64,000 nt of DNA from positions 248,001 to 312,000 of the forward strand of contig NZ_JABJRC010000003.1 of NCBI RefSeq assembly GCF_013131805.1. Reading direction: 5' to 3'. Positions 9,576-18,922 of the stretch are shown one piece after another (within the stretch, counting starts at the first letter, position 1; the number at the start of each line of letters is the position of its first letter). Source of the DNA: Kribbella sandramycini (lineage in GTDB: Bacteria; Actinomycetota; Actinomycetes; Propionibacteriales; Kribbellaceae). A program made the translations under genes and the position numbers. The notes beneath the pieces were generated by a model that worked only from the letters and a program-made list of their open reading frames with translations, ran no database searches and was not told where the DNA came from.

Positions 9576-9962
9576 ATGGGAACCAAGCAGGTCAGCGGCC
9601 TGTCGGCGGCCGAGCAGGCCGATCTGAGCCGCGCGGATTCGCTGGCGCGGGAGATCTTCTCGGATGTCGCGAACAAGTGGGCGTTCCTGATCATCGAGAC
9701 GCTCGGCGACGGGGTGTTGCGGTTCAGCGAGTTGCGGCAGCAGGTCGGCGGGATCAGCCACAAGATGCTCACGCAGAACCTGCGGATGCTGGAGCGCAAC
9801 GGCTTGGTCGAGCGGACGGTCTACCCGACCGTGCCGCCGAAGGTCGAGTACCGGCTGACCGAGCCCGGTCAGGGGCTGCGGGCGACCGTCGACACCATGT
9901 GCGCCTGGACGCACAAGTACATCACCGACATCGAGTCCGCCCGGCAGGCGTTCGACAGCTAA
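9576..9962 (+). CDS. HxlR-family winged-helix transcriptional regulator
   Basis: 128 residues with the HxlR-family layout: DVANKWAFLIIETLGDGVLRFSELRQQVGGISHKMLTQNLRMLERNGLVER, then a wing (YPTVPPKVEYRLTE). The family contains small dimeric DNA-binding regulators, often responding to redox or reactive electrophiles, that are usually divergent from their target. Here the divergent gene is ridA and a strong palindrome lies between them. It has only one Cys (near residue 110, MCAW), so a canonical redox-sensing N-terminal Cys is absent. Its TAA shares four bases with the tail of the convergent response-regulator gene. Confidence 0.9.
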   Translation: MGTKQVSGLSAAEQADLSRADSLAREIFSDVANKWAFLIIETLGDGVLRFSELRQQVGGISHKMLTQNLRMLERNGLVERTVYPTVPPKVEYRLTEPGQGLRATVDTMCAWTHKYITDIESARQAFDS

Positions 9963-10627
9963 CGGCCGGCGGTGACGAGGCCGGCGTCGTAAGCGAGGAT
10001 GACGGCCTGGACGCGGTCGCGGAGGCCGAGTTTGCTGAGCATCCGGCTGACGTGGGTCTTGACGGTGTGCTCGGTGAGGTGCAGCTCGTCGGCGATCTCG
10101 GCGTTCGAGTTGCCCTTGGCAACCAGGACGAGGACCTCGCGCTCGCGGGCGGTCAGGACGTCGAGCCCGGCCGCGACAGTCGGGTCGAGCCGGGTGTCGG
10201 CGAACCGGTCGATCAGCCGGCGCGTCACCGGGGGCGCGAGCAGGGCGTCGCCACCGGCGATCACCCGGACGGCGTTGATCAGCTCGTCCCGCGAGGACCG
10301 CTTCAGCAGGAACCCGCTGGCCCCGGCGCGGAGCGCGTCGTACACGTACTCGTCGAGGTCGAAGGTGGTCAGGATCAGCACCCGCGGGCCGCCGGCCAGC
10401 TGCCGGGTGGCCTCGATGCCGTCCATCACCGGCATCCGGACGTCCATCAGCACGACGGCCAGATCCAGGATCGCGGCCGCCTGCCGGATCGCGTCCGCCC
10501 CGTCGACGGCCTGGGCGACCACCTCGATATCGGGCTGCCCGTCGAGGATCATCGCGATCCCGTCCCGGACCAGGTCCTGGTCGTCGACCACCATCACCTT
10601 GATCGGGCCGACGCGCGCGTCGTTCAC
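9959..10627 (-). CDS. NarL/LuxR-type response regulator
   Basis: 222 residues: receiver domain about 8-125 with acidic pair D15/D16, phosphoacceptor D62 (VLMDVRMP), T87/T88 and K109 (FLLKR), then a LuxR-type helix-turn-helix at about 155-220 (LTAREREVLVLVAKGNSNAEIADELHLTEHTVKTHVSRMLSKLGLRDR, read in pieces). It starts with GTG overlapping the TGA of the upstream kinase gene (GTGA), so the pair is translationally coupled and forms one two-component system. Target genes cannot be told from the sequence. The 3' end overlaps the convergent hxlR stop by 4 nt. Confidence 0.95.
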   Translation of the reverse strand: MNDARVGPIKVMVVDDQDLVRDGIAMILDGQPDIEVVAQAVDGADAIRQAAAILDLAVVLMDVRMPVMDGIEATRQLAGGPRVLILTTFDLDEYVYDALRAGASGFLLKRSSRDELINAVRVIAGGDALLAPPVTRRLIDRFADTRLDPTVAAGLDVLTAREREVLVLVAKGNSNAEIADELHLTEHTVKTHVSRMLSKLGLRDRVQAVILAYDAGLVTAGR

Positions 10628-12498
10628 CGGCCGCCTACCGGGATCCAGGCGGCGACCGTCGTCCCGGCCCCCGGCGTACTGCGGATGTCGAGGGTGCCGC
10701 CCTCGATCCGGACCCGCTCGCGCATCCCCGGCAGGCCGTGCCGGTTCCCGCGACCGGCCGCCGCGACATCGAACCCGATCCCGTCGTCGGTCACCTCGAC
10801 CCGCACTCCCGCCTCCTTGATCCGCACGGTCACCCGGACGGCGCTCGCCTTCGCATGTTTGACCACATTCGTCAGCGCCTCCTGCACCAACCGGTACGCC
10901 GTCACCTGTTGGCCCTCCGGCGGCGCGGTCAGATCGCCGTCCAGATCGAGCTCGATCGTCAGGCGCTCGTCCGCGACATCCGTGACCAACTGTGACAGAT
11001 CGGCCAGCCCCGGCTGCGGCGCCAGCTGCGGGTCCGGGATGCCGTCTTCGTCACGAAGCGCCGACAGCAACCGATCCAGCTCACTCAGCGCCCGGCGGCC
11101 GGCGTCCCCGATCCGCTGGAACCCGGCCAGGACGTCGTCCTCACCGCGGCGGATCAGATCCGGACCGGTCTCGGCCTGGATCACCATCAGGTTCACCGCG
11201 TGCGCGACGACATCGTGCAGATCGCGCGCGATCACGGCCCGCTCGGTCAGCACGACCTGCTCGGCCTCGCGGACCTCGACCTGCTGCTCCAGCTCCGCCT
11301 CGCGCTCGGTGGCAGCCCGGTTCCGCCGGTAGAACCGCATCGCGACCCCGGCGGCGACCGGCAACAGGAACAGCAACGAGTAGGTCAGCGGCCAACGGTT
11401 CTCGACCAGCTGTTCGTACGTGACGTTGTGGATGCCGTCGACGCCGAAGGAGAACTGGAGATCATCGCCCTGCAACCGCGGGAAGATGTACTGCATCACG
11501 ACGAACCGCATCCGCCAGGTGATGACCGGCAGAATCACCAACACACCGACCGCGGTCGGCAGCGTCCACCGCAGCGACCGATCGGCCTTGGGCACCGTGA
11601 TCAGCCAGTAGAGCGCCAGCGCGAAGGCGCCGTAGTACGAGTAGATCGGATCCCCGGCCTGGTAGTTCACAATCAGCGCCCCGGCCGCAAGGACGACCAC
11701 CGGGATCGCCGGCCAGCGGCGTAGTACGAGCACGAATGCGGCGAGCGCCAGCCCGTACGGCATCCAGCCGGGCGCGCTCCACCAGTTCCCGCGGAAGACG
11801 TCCTGCGCGAGCTCGGTCAGGATCAAGGTCGCGAACCCGGCGGCCAGCAGCACGATCCGCAGGACGTCGGCCGGCCCGCGCAGGAACGCGCGCAACTCCA
11901 GCCACTGCTCGCCGAGGGACGACGTCTGCGCCCGGCGCCGCCGGATCAGCAGGAACAGCAGCGCGACCGCGACGATCAGCAAGATCTGCCAGCGCGGCCA
12001 GTTCCGCCCCAGCACGACCTCGCGGAAGTACTCGCTGATCCCGCGCCCGCCGACCGCCAGCGGCGGACCCTCCGACTGCTGCCAGATCCAGTCCGGGTAG
12101 GGGTAGACGAGCTCGATCAGCCGGAGCCGGTTGACCTCCAGCAGCATGAGGAGGGCGGCCGTCGCGCCGGTCACCGACAGCGCGGTCGGCACCCGGCAGC
12201 GCCCGGCGAGCGACCACAACGCGAGTACTGCGCCGCCGAGCAGAACCCACTTCGGCTGGTTCGCGATCTCCGCCAGGTACGCGCCGAACAACAGGCCCGG
12301 CACCGCGATCGCCGGCGTGATCCGGCGGACGGCGATCAGCAGCGGCAGCACCATCAGCAGCAGCTTCAGCCACAGCGGCAGGAACGGCCAGCCGGCGTTC
12401 GTGGAATCGAGAGCACGATGCTGCAGACTCGCCACGCCCGCGACGGCGATGACGGCGTCCACCCAGAGGGCGCGGCGCTCGGTCCACAGTTGCTTCAC
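10624..12498 (-). CDS. Membrane sensor histidine kinase (NarL-type partner)
   Basis: About 624 residues. The N-terminal ~390 residues hold roughly ten hydrophobic segments. A HisKA_3 dimerisation domain follows, with phosphoacceptor H428 (ARDLHDVVAH), and then an HATPase domain with N box EALTNVVKHA and G box TDDGIGFD. This arrangement is typical of actinobacterial DesK/NarX-like kinases of unknown ligand. The GTG at 12498 is preferred because the protein then begins KQLWTERRALW before the first membrane helix; the Shine-Dalgarno sequence is weak and an upstream start (open to 12609) cannot be excluded. The kinase is co-translated with the response regulator just downstream. Confidence 0.92.
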   Translation of the reverse strand: MKQLWTERRALWVDAVIAVAGVASLQHRALDSTNAGWPFLPLWLKLLLMVLPLLIAVRRITPAIAVPGLLFGAYLAEIANQPKWVLLGGAVLALWSLAGRCRVPTALSVTGATAALLMLLEVNRLRLIELVYPYPDWIWQQSEGPPLAVGGRGISEYFREVVLGRNWPRWQILLIVAVALLFLLIRRRRAQTSSLGEQWLELRAFLRGPADVLRIVLLAAGFATLILTELAQDVFRGNWWSAPGWMPYGLALAAFVLVLRRWPAIPVVVLAAGALIVNYQAGDPIYSYYGAFALALYWLITVPKADRSLRWTLPTAVGVLVILPVITWRMRFVVMQYIFPRLQGDDLQFSFGVDGIHNVTYEQLVENRWPLTYSLLFLLPVAAGVAMRFYRRNRAATEREAELEQQVEVREAEQVVLTERAVIARDLHDVVAHAVNLMVIQAETGPDLIRRGEDDVLAGFQRIGDAGRRALSELDRLLSALRDEDGIPDPQLAPQPGLADLSQLVTDVADERLTIELDLDGDLTAPPEGQQVTAYRLVQEALTNVVKHAKASAVRVTVRIKEAGVRVEVTDDGIGFDVAAAGRGNRHGLPGMRERVRIEGGTLDIRSTPGAGTTVAAWIPVGGR

Positions 12499-12663
12499 GC
12501 GCCCATTGTTGCGCCGCGAGCACCCGAAAGCCGTCACTCTCAGGAGTGACACCCGGGTCACTCCTTCGGACTCGAAGGGCGCCGAGATGTCGCTCGCCCC
12601 GGCGAGCACGGTTGGCTCTCAGCGGCGATGTGCTGACCGGGGGTGCGCCGGGATCGTCGAAAC

Positions 12664-13851
12664 ATGACGATCGAGCTTGAGACACCGAGGATTCGGCGCC
12701 CGTTGCCGACCGCGATTCTGGTGCTGGCGGCAACCATGCTGCCGGTGCTGGTTCTGCTGGTCTGGCATCCGTGGGCGTCCGACATGGGGGATTTGCGGGT
12801 GTACTACGCGGCGGCCAAAGGGCTCGTCGACGGCGAGGACATCTACACCGTGCACCGGAACTATCCGGGGATGGGGCTCGGCTTCACCTACCCGCCGTTC
12901 GCCGCGATGGTGTTCGCGCCGTTCGCAATCGGTCAGGAGTTCGCGCGAATCCTGATCACGCTGGCCTCCGCGCTCTCGCTGCTGGTGATCGGCTGGGCCA
13001 CGGCCAAGAAGCTCGGCTGGCGGCGCGAGTTCGGCATCCTGCTGGCGTTCGCCGCGCTGCTGTTCGAGCCGGTCTGGTCTACGCTGGGCCTCGGTCAGAT
13101 CAACCTGGTCCTGCTGGCGATCCTGATGGTCGATCTGCTCGGCCTGACCCCGCGCCGATTCCGCGGCGTCCTCGTCGGTGTTGCCGCCGGCATCAAACTG
13201 ACGCCGGGGATCTTCATCGTCTTCCTGATCGTGACCAAGCGCTACCGGGAGGCGGTCGTCGCGAGTGTGACCACCGCGCTCACGATGGTGTTCGCGTTCC
13301 TGCTGATGCCGAGCTCGACGATCGACTTCTGGACGAAGTACGTGTTCGACCCGGGCCGGGTCGGCCCGCCGCACTACATCGGCAACCAGTCGATCCGCGG
13401 CGCCGTCGTCCGGCTGACCGAGAACCTGCCCTGGTCCGGGCCGTTCTGGTTGCTGCTGGCAATCACCGTGGGGATCGCCGGCCTGTACGTCGCCCGTCGG
13501 CTGCACGCGCGTGGATTCGGCTTCGAGGCGGTCGTGGTGACCGCGTTCACCGGGCTGGCCGCCTCGCCGATCTCGTGGTCGAACCACTGGGTCTGGGCGG
13601 TTCCCGCGGCGGCGCTCGCCTGGCACCACCGCGGCAAGCTGCTCTCGGTGCGGACGGCGCTGACCGCGGGCTGGGTCACGATGTTCGTGCTCGGGCTGCC
13701 CTGGTGGCTACCGTTCGCCCACGACCAGGAGTTCCACTACAACGCCCTGCAGACCCTGGTCGCGGACTGCTACCTGATCGGCGCGCTGGCGCTGATCGGC
13801 TTCGGCTACCGGCTGCCTCAGCTGGTGAACTCCGAGGCGCGGATACGGTAG
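12664..13851 (+). CDS. GT87/DUF2029 polyprenol-phosphate-mannose-type membrane glycosyltransferase
   Basis: 395 residues with about ten transmembrane segments. The segment WASDMGDLRVYYAAAKGLVDGEDIY early in the protein matches the DUF2029 (GT87, GT-C fold) pattern, with the acidic D..DL..YY motif of the first periplasmic loop. YPPFAAMVFAPF and the LNLVLLAI and GIKLTPG motifs also fit. Members use polyprenyl-phosphate mannose to modify mycobacterial and actinobacterial lipoglycans, so an envelope glycan role is likely. The exact acceptor is unknown. The ATG at 12664 is used; a GTG at 12643 adds seven residues. The 3' end overlaps the convergent GNAT gene by 34 nt. Confidence 0.85.
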   Translation: MTIELETPRIRRPLPTAILVLAATMLPVLVLLVWHPWASDMGDLRVYYAAAKGLVDGEDIYTVHRNYPGMGLGFTYPPFAAMVFAPFAIGQEFARILITLASALSLLVIGWATAKKLGWRREFGILLAFAALLFEPVWSTLGLGQINLVLLAILMVDLLGLTPRRFRGVLVGVAAGIKLTPGIFIVFLIVTKRYREAVVASVTTALTMVFAFLLMPSSTIDFWTKYVFDPGRVGPPHYIGNQSIRGAVVRLTENLPWSGPFWLLLAITVGIAGLYVARRLHARGFGFEAVVVTAFTGLAASPISWSNHWVWAVPAAALAWHHRGKLLSVRTALTAGWVTMFVLGLPWWLPFAHDQEFHYNALQTLVADCYLIGALALIGFGYRLPQLVNSEARIR

Positions 13852-14354
13852 ACCTGCAGATTCAGGTCGTAGTACTTGTCGGTCTCGCCGACCCACTCCA
13901 TCCCGAGGCGAGCGGCGGTCGCGATGGCGCGCTTGTTGTTCGGGCGCGCCACCGCGAACAGCTCGTCGACGTCATGGGTGTTGAACGCCCAGGACATCAG
14001 GGCCCGGCTCGCCTCCACGGCGTACCCGTTCCCCCAGGCGCTCGGCCGCAACTGCCAGCCGATCTCGAGATCCTCCTCGTACGGTGGCAGCAGCCGGATC
14101 AGCAGCCCGCCGACGACCTCGCCGTCCGCGGCCCGGACGACGGCGAACCGGCCGGCCGGGACGACGAAGTTCGGCTGGGCCTCGACCCAGGCGGCCAGGA
14201 TCATCCGCATCGTCGGCACGTCGGTCACCTTGTCGATCGCCGGTGCGAGCCACTGCGCCACGTCGGGCGATCCGTAGATCTCCAGCGCGGCCTCGGCGTC
14301 GGTCTCTTCCCAGTCCCGGATCAGTAGCCGGTCGGTCTGCAGGCTCAGCGTCAC
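13818..14354 (-). CDS. GNAT N-acetyltransferase (RimJ/RimL type)
   Basis: 178 residues. The opening LQTDRLLIRDWEETDAEAALEIYGSPDV is the classic RimJ/RimL-like Acetyltransf_3 start, and the acetyl-CoA region is seen in WQLRPSAWGNGYAVEASRALM (a divergent Q/R-x-x-G-x-G/A). It transfers acetyl from acetyl-CoA to an unknown amine, possibly a protein N-terminus or small molecule. The GTG at 14354 is selected because the domain begins directly after it; the upstream open frame to 14435 is not domain-like. Confidence 0.85.
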   Translation of the reverse strand: MTLSLQTDRLLIRDWEETDAEAALEIYGSPDVAQWLAPAIDKVTDVPTMRMILAAWVEAQPNFVVPAGRFAVVRAADGEVVGGLLIRLLPPYEEDLEIGWQLRPSAWGNGYAVEASRALMSWAFNTHDVDELFAVARPNNKRAIATAARLGMEWVGETDKYYDLNLQVYRIRASEFTS

Positions 14355-14410
14355 CTTGCCAGCGTACGTCGGGTTCCGGGTGGTTCGGATGGCCGGAAAA
14401 TGAAGAAGCC

Positions 14411-14440
14411 GCAGGGTGGTCCTTGGAGGGACCACCCCGC
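14411..14440 (-). terminator. Hairpin terminator after the heat-shock operon
   Basis: A 12-bp stem with one mismatch (14411-14422 / 14429-14440, loop TTGGAG) lies about 120 nt downstream of the hspR stop. It is near the start of the next minus-strand gene and probably ends the dnaK-hspR transcript. The 14441-14560 stretch between it and hspR shows no convincing gene. Confidence 0.55.
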
Positions 14441-14560
14441 GGGTGCCGAGTAGACCCGGGGGAGGGTGCTACTTCGGCTGTGGAGACGCCGAGGGGGGAT
14501 TCGACGGTCTCCACCGGATCCGGAGGCCCCGAGGGGTGGGGTTCGAGAACCTCCGGTGGT

Positions 14561-15016
14561 TCAGCGTGGGCCCAGCTCCAACGGCTGGGTCCGGATCCAT
14601 CGGGTGGTCGTCTGCTGGCGGCCCATGGCGATCACGTCACCGGCCGGCCCAGCCGAGAAGACCCGACTTGCGGTACTGCGCCGCGAGACGCCGACACCGC
14701 GCTGCACTTCGGCGAGCAGCTGGTTCAGCTTCGAACGCAACTCCTCCACCTCCGACTGTAGCGCGAGGATGTGCCGAATTCCCGCGAGATTGACCCCCTC
14801 TTCCTGCGAGAGGTGCTGGACGTAGCGCAGCCGGGCCACGTCGTACGCCGAGTACCGCCGGCCGCGGCCGGACGCCCGGCTCGGCACCACGAGGCCGAGC
14901 CGGTCGTACTGCCGCAGCGTCTGCGGGTGCATCCCGGCCAGTTGGGCCGCCACCGAGATCACGTAGATCGGGGTGCGGTCGTCCCAGGTCGGCACCTGGC
15001 TGAACGGGATGCTCAT
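14561..15016 (-). CDS. hspR: HspR, MerR-family heat-shock autorepressor
   Basis: 151 residues. A MerR-type winged helix starts at about residue 17 (YVISVAAQLAGMHPQTLRQYDRLGLV, then RRYSAYDVARLRYVQHL) and is followed by a coiled coil (QSEVEELRSKLNQLLAEVQ). In Streptomyces and Mycobacterium HspR represses the dnaK operon by binding HAIR inverted repeats with DnaK as co-repressor. Two HAIR sites are present ahead of dnaK here. The start codon shares one base with the dnaJ stop (TGATG), so it is the last coupled gene of the operon. The tail (residues about 115-151) is less conserved. Confidence 0.96.
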   Translation of the reverse strand: MSIPFSQVPTWDDRTPIYVISVAAQLAGMHPQTLRQYDRLGLVVPSRASGRGRRYSAYDVARLRYVQHLSQEEGVNLAGIRHILALQSEVEELRSKLNQLLAEVQRGVGVSRRSTASRVFSAGPAGDVIAMGRQQTTTRWIRTQPLELGPR

Positions 15017-16197
15017 CAGGAGCTCCCGAACAACCCGGCGCGTAGATCGGGCTGGTCGGAGGCCGAGCTGAACTCCTGCAGCTTGGCGCGCTGCTCGTCG
15101 GTCAGCTCGTGCGGCACCTGGACCTGCAGCGTGAGCAGCAGATCGCCCTTGGTGCCGTCCCGCCGGGCGGAACCCTTACCGCGAACGCGCAGCTTGCTGC
15201 CGTTCGCCGTACCGGCGGGGATCCGGACCGTGACCGGAAGCCCGTCCAGTGTCGGGACCTTGATCTCGGCGCCCAGCGCGGCCTCGGTGAAGCTCACCGG
15301 GACGTTCAGCGTCAGATGCTCGCCCTGACGGCCGAAGATCCGGTGCGCGTGGACATGAACGGTGACGTAGAGGTCACCCGCGGGGCCACCTCGTTCACCG
15401 GCCGCGCCCTTGCCCTTCAGCCGGATCCGCTGGTTGTCCTGGACGCCCGCCGGGATCCGGACCTGCATGGTCTTGCTCGACTGGCCGCGGCCGGAGCCGT
15501 GGCAGGTCTCGCACGGCTGGTCGACGACCAGACCGCGACCCTTGCACTCGGTGCACGGCTCGGTCATCGCGAACACACCGCCCTGGACCGAGGTCTGCAT
15601 CCCGGTGCCTTCGCACTTGAGGCAGACCTTCGGCACCGTGCCGTACTTAGCGCCCGTCCCGCGGCAGGTCTTGCACGGCTCGTCGCTGGTCATCCGCAAG
15701 GCGACGGTGACGCCGTTCACGGCCTCGCCGAACTCGATCGTCGCCTCGGTCTCGATGTCCTGCCCGCGCCGCGGCCGCGCCGTCGTCGTACTGCCCGACG
15801 AGCGACCGCCACCGCCGAACATGCCGCCCAGGATGTCGCCGAGACCGCCGGCCCCGGCCGCGCCGCCCTGGCCGCCACCGCGGTTGAACAGGTCGCCGAC
15901 GTCGAAGTTGAACCCGCCGCCGCCCTGACCACCGCCGCCCGGCATCCGGAAGCCACCGCTGCCGAACAGCCGCCGCGCCTCGTCGTACTCCTTGCGCTTC
16001 TTGGCGTCCCCGACGACGTCGTACGCCTCGGAGACCTCCTTGAACTTCGCCTCGGCGCCGGCGTCACCCTGGTTGGAGTCCGGGTGATACTTCCGCGCCA
16101 GCTTGCGGTAGGACTTCTTGATCTCGTCCTGTTCGGCGGTCTTGGAGACGCCGAGAACCTTGTAGAAGTCCTTCTCGATCCAGTCCTTCGTGCTCAT
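15016..16197 (-). CDS. dnaJ: DnaJ co-chaperone (type A Hsp40)
   Basis: 393 residues. J domain 1-75 with HPD at 38-40, a long Gly-rich linker (about 78-135), a zinc domain with four CxxCxGxG motifs (CKTCRGTG, CLKCEGTG, CTECKGRG, CETCHGSG), and C-terminal substrate-binding domains. It stimulates DnaK ATPase and delivers unfolded clients. It is operon-linked 21 nt after grpE and coupled to hspR. This is the DnaJ1-type copy that actinobacteria keep in the dnaK operon. The start MSTKDWIEKDFYKVLGV is typical. Confidence 0.98.
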   Translation of the reverse strand: MSTKDWIEKDFYKVLGVSKTAEQDEIKKSYRKLARKYHPDSNQGDAGAEAKFKEVSEAYDVVGDAKKRKEYDEARRLFGSGGFRMPGGGGQGGGGFNFDVGDLFNRGGGQGGAAGAGGLGDILGGMFGGGGRSSGSTTTARPRRGQDIETEATIEFGEAVNGVTVALRMTSDEPCKTCRGTGAKYGTVPKVCLKCEGTGMQTSVQGGVFAMTEPCTECKGRGLVVDQPCETCHGSGRGQSSKTMQVRIPAGVQDNQRIRLKGKGAAGERGGPAGDLYVTVHVHAHRIFGRQGEHLTLNVPVSFTEAALGAEIKVPTLDGLPVTVRIPAGTANGSKLRVRGKGSARRDGTKGDLLLTLQVQVPHELTDEQRAKLQEFSSASDQPDLRAGLFGSS

Positions 16198-16218
16198 CCG
16201 GCGTCTCCCCTCCCGTCG

Positions 16219-16875
16219 TTACTCCGCGGACTCGTCCGCGTCATTCGTCGCCTTCTCCCCCGGTGCGTCCGGCAGCTGCTCGGTGGGCTCCGAGACGGCC
16301 ACCCGGGCCGCCCGCAGGATCCGCTCGCCGTGGCGGTAGCCCGGCTGCATCACCATGGTCGCGGTCGGGCCGTCGACCTCGTCGGAGTAGTTGTGCAGCA
16401 GGGCCTCGTGAATGCGCGGGTCGAAGGCGTCGCCCTTCTCGCCGAACTTCACCAGGCCGAGCTTCTCGGTGGCCCGCTCCAGCGACTCGGCGACCGCCTT
16501 GAAGGCGCCCTCCAGCTCACCGGCCTCGCGGGCCCGGCCGACGTCGTCCAGGATGCCGAGCAGCTCGGTCAGCACGGAGCCGATGACGAGCTCACGGCTC
16601 GCCTCCCGGTCCCGGTCGACGCGGCGCTTGTAGTTCACGTATTCGGCCTGCAGTCGCTGCAGGTCCGCCGTGCGCTCCGCGAGGGCCTCGGTGAGCAGGG
16701 CCTCCTGGGCGGACGGACCGATCAGGTCGGACGGGTCGGCGTCGCCGCGCGGCGGCTGACCCGCGGGAGCCGCGTTCGGCTCCCGCACGTCACCGGTGTC
16801 CGGATCGATCCGGCGCTTGTCCCGGACGACGGGCTCGCCGTCGCCGAACTCGCTGCCCGTGGGTCGATCCGTCAC
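16219..16875 (-). CDS. grpE: GrpE nucleotide exchange factor
   Basis: 218 residues. An acidic, disordered N-terminus is followed by a long coiled coil (about 70-110) and the C-terminal GrpE domain, with the signature [16 protein letters not shown] and [23 protein letters not shown]. It releases ADP from DnaK. The GTG start overlaps the dnaK stop (GTGA), so synthesis is coupled to dnaK. Confidence 0.97.
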   Translation of the reverse strand: MTDRPTGSEFGDGEPVVRDKRRIDPDTGDVREPNAAPAGQPPRGDADPSDLIGPSAQEALLTEALAERTADLQRLQAEYVNYKRRVDRDREASRELVIGSVLTELLGILDDVGRAREAGELEGAFKAVAESLERATEKLGLVKFGEKGDAFDPRIHEALLHNYSDEVDGPTATMVMQPGYRHGERILRAARVAVSEPTEQLPDAPGEKATNDADESAE

Positions 16876-18734
16876 TTGTCCTCCGCCTTCTTGTCCTGCG
16901 GCCGGTCCTCGTCCACGATCTCGGCGTCGACGACGTCGTCGTCCTCGGCCTTGGTCTCACCGTCGGCCTGAGCGCCCTCCTCGGCGCCACCGGCCGCCTG
17001 GGCGTTCGCGTACATCGCGGCGCCCATCTTCTGGCTGGACTGGGCGAGCTTCTCGGACGCCGCCTTGATCGCGTCGTCGTCGGTGCCCTCGAGCGCCTTC
17101 TTCAGCTCCGCGACGCCGTCCTTGACCTCGGTCTTCACGTCGTCCGGGATCTTGTCCTCGTTCTCGGACAGGAACTTCTCGGTCTGGTAGACGAGGCCTT
17201 CGGCCTGGTTGCGGGACTCGACGGCCTCGCGGCGCTTGCGGTCCTCCTCGGCGTACTGCTCGGCGTCGCGGACCATCTGGTCGATATCGGTCTTCGGCAG
17301 CGCGGAGCCGCCGGTGACCGTCATCCGCTGCTCCTTGCCGGTGGCCAGGTCCTTGGCGTTCACGTGCACGATGCCGTTCGCGTCGATGTCGAAGGTGACC
17401 TCGATCTGCGGCACGTTCCGCGGCGCCGGCGGCAGGCCGGTCAGCTCGAAGTTGCCGAGCGACTTGTTGTCGCGGGCCATCTCGCGCTCACCCTGGTAGA
17501 CCTGGATCATCACCGACGGCTGGTTGTCCTCGGCGGTGGTGAAGATCTCCGAACCCTTGGTCGGGATCGTGGTGTTCCGCTCGATGATCTTGGTGAAGAC
17601 GCCGCCCTTGGTCTCGATGCCCAGGCTCAGCGGAGTCACGTCGAGCAGCAGGACGTCCTTGACCTCACCCTTCAGCACACCGGCCTGCAGGGAGGCGCCG
17701 ACCGCGACGACCTCGTCCGGGTTGACGCCCTTGTTCGGGTCCTTGCCGCCGGTCAGCTCCTTGACCAGCTCGGCCACGGCCGGCATCCGGGTGGAGCCGC
17801 CGACGAGGATGACGTGGTCGACCTTGGAGACGTCGACGCCGGCGTCCTTGATGACGGCCTTGAACGGCGCGCGGGCGCGCTCGAGCAGGTCGGCGGTGAG
17901 CTTCTGGAACTCGGCCCGGGAGAGCTTCTCCTCCAGGTGCAGCGGGCCGGAGTCGGTCAGGCTCAGGTACGGCAGGTGGATGCTGGTCTCGGCGGCGCTG
18001 GAGAGCTCGATCTTCGCCTTCTCCGCGGCCTCCTGCAGACGCTGCATGGCCATCTTGTCACCGGACAGGTCGGTGCCGTTCTTGTTCTTGAACTGGGTCA
18101 CCAGCCACTGGACGATCCGCTGGTCCCAGTCGTCGCCGCCGAGGTGGTTGTCACCGGAGGTGGCCTTCACCTCGAAGACGCCGTCGCCGATCTCCAGCAG
18201 GGACACGTCGAAGGTGCCGCCGCCGAGGTCGAAGACCAGGATGGTCTGCTCGGTGCCCTTGTCGAGGCCGTAGGCCAGCGCGGCCGCGGTCGGCTCGTTG
18301 ACGATCCGGTGCACGTTCAGACCGGCGATCTCACCGGCCTCCTTGGTCGCCTGGCGCTGCGCGTCGGAGAAGTAGGCCGGCACGGTGATGACCGCGTCCG
18401 TGACCTGCTCCCCGAGGTACGCCTCGGCGTCCCGCTTCAGCTTCTGCAGCACGAAGGCGCTGATCTGCTGCGGGGTGAACTTCTTGCCGTCGATGTCGAC
18501 GTTCCAGCTCTCACCCATGTGCCGCTTCACCGAGCGGATCGTCCGGTCGACGTTCGTGGTGGCCTGGCGCTTGGCCACCTCGCCGACCAGGACCTCGCCG
18601 TTCTTGGCGAAGGCCACCACCGAGGGCGTCGTGCGCGCTCCCTCGGCGTTGGGGATGACGGTGGGCTCGCCACCTTCCAGTACGGCGATGACGGAGTTCG
18701 TCGTACCGAGATCGATACCGACCGCGCGGGCCAT
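16872..18734 (-). CDS. dnaK: DnaK, Hsp70 chaperone
   Basis: 620 residues, the usual actinobacterial size. The N-terminal ATPase opens with [18 protein letters not shown] and shows [17 protein letters not shown], the phosphate-2 loop [18 protein letters not shown] and [14 protein letters not shown] substrate-binding domain and an acidic tail (about 575-620) follow. It is the first gene of dnaK-grpE-dnaJ-hspR. A good Shine-Dalgarno (GGAGG) precedes the ATG. Two HAIR operators lie upstream, so heat-inducible repression by HspR is expected, with DnaK itself acting as co-repressor in studied relatives. Confidence 0.99.
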   Translation of the reverse strand: MARAVGIDLGTTNSVIAVLEGGEPTVIPNAEGARTTPSVVAFAKNGEVLVGEVAKRQATTNVDRTIRSVKRHMGESWNVDIDGKKFTPQQISAFVLQKLKRDAEAYLGEQVTDAVITVPAYFSDAQRQATKEAGEIAGLNVHRIVNEPTAAALAYGLDKGTEQTILVFDLGGGTFDVSLLEIGDGVFEVKATSGDNHLGGDDWDQRIVQWLVTQFKNKNGTDLSGDKMAMQRLQEAAEKAKIELSSAAETSIHLPYLSLTDSGPLHLEEKLSRAEFQKLTADLLERARAPFKAVIKDAGVDVSKVDHVILVGGSTRMPAVAELVKELTGGKDPNKGVNPDEVVAVGASLQAGVLKGEVKDVLLLDVTPLSLGIETKGGVFTKIIERNTTIPTKGSEIFTTAEDNQPSVMIQVYQGEREMARDNKSLGNFELTGLPPAPRNVPQIEVTFDIDANGIVHVNAKDLATGKEQRMTVTGGSALPKTDIDQMVRDAEQYAEEDRKRREAVESRNQAEGLVYQTEKFLSENEDKIPDDVKTEVKDGVAELKKALEGTDDDAIKAASEKLAQSSQKMGAAMYANAQAAGGAEEGAQADGETKAEDDDVVDAEIVDEDRPQDKKAEDK

Positions 18735-18750
18735 GCTTTACCTCCACGAG

Positions 18751-18769
18751 TTGAGTGATACAGACTCAA
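18751..18769. promoter_or_regulatory. HAIR element 1 (HspR operator)
   Basis: TTGAGT-N7-ACTCAA, a match to the core of the known HAIR consensus CTTGAGT-N7-ACTCAAG. It overlaps a possible -10 box (AACATT, minus strand, 18768-18773), which lies 18 bp from a TTGAAA -35 box (18792-18797). HspR binding here would block the dnaK promoter. Confidence 0.88.
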
Positions 18770-18814
18770 TGTTGCCGTTCGGTCGCTCCGGTTTCAAATC
18801 CGTGACTGAACAAA

Positions 18815-18835
18815 CTTGAGTTCACTGGACTCAAC
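18815..18835. promoter_or_regulatory. HAIR element 2 (HspR operator)
   Basis: CTTGAGT-N7-ACTCAAC, one base from the full consensus, centred 65 bp upstream of HAIR 1. Paired HAIR sites are a known feature of dnaK promoters in actinobacteria. Confidence 0.9.
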
Positions 18836-18922
18836 ATTGCACACGGCCCAGGTCATTCCCAAGGCCGACCCCGGATTTCGGGGTCGGGACCGGGGTCCGG
18901 CCAGGGTGACCCCTCCCGTGGA

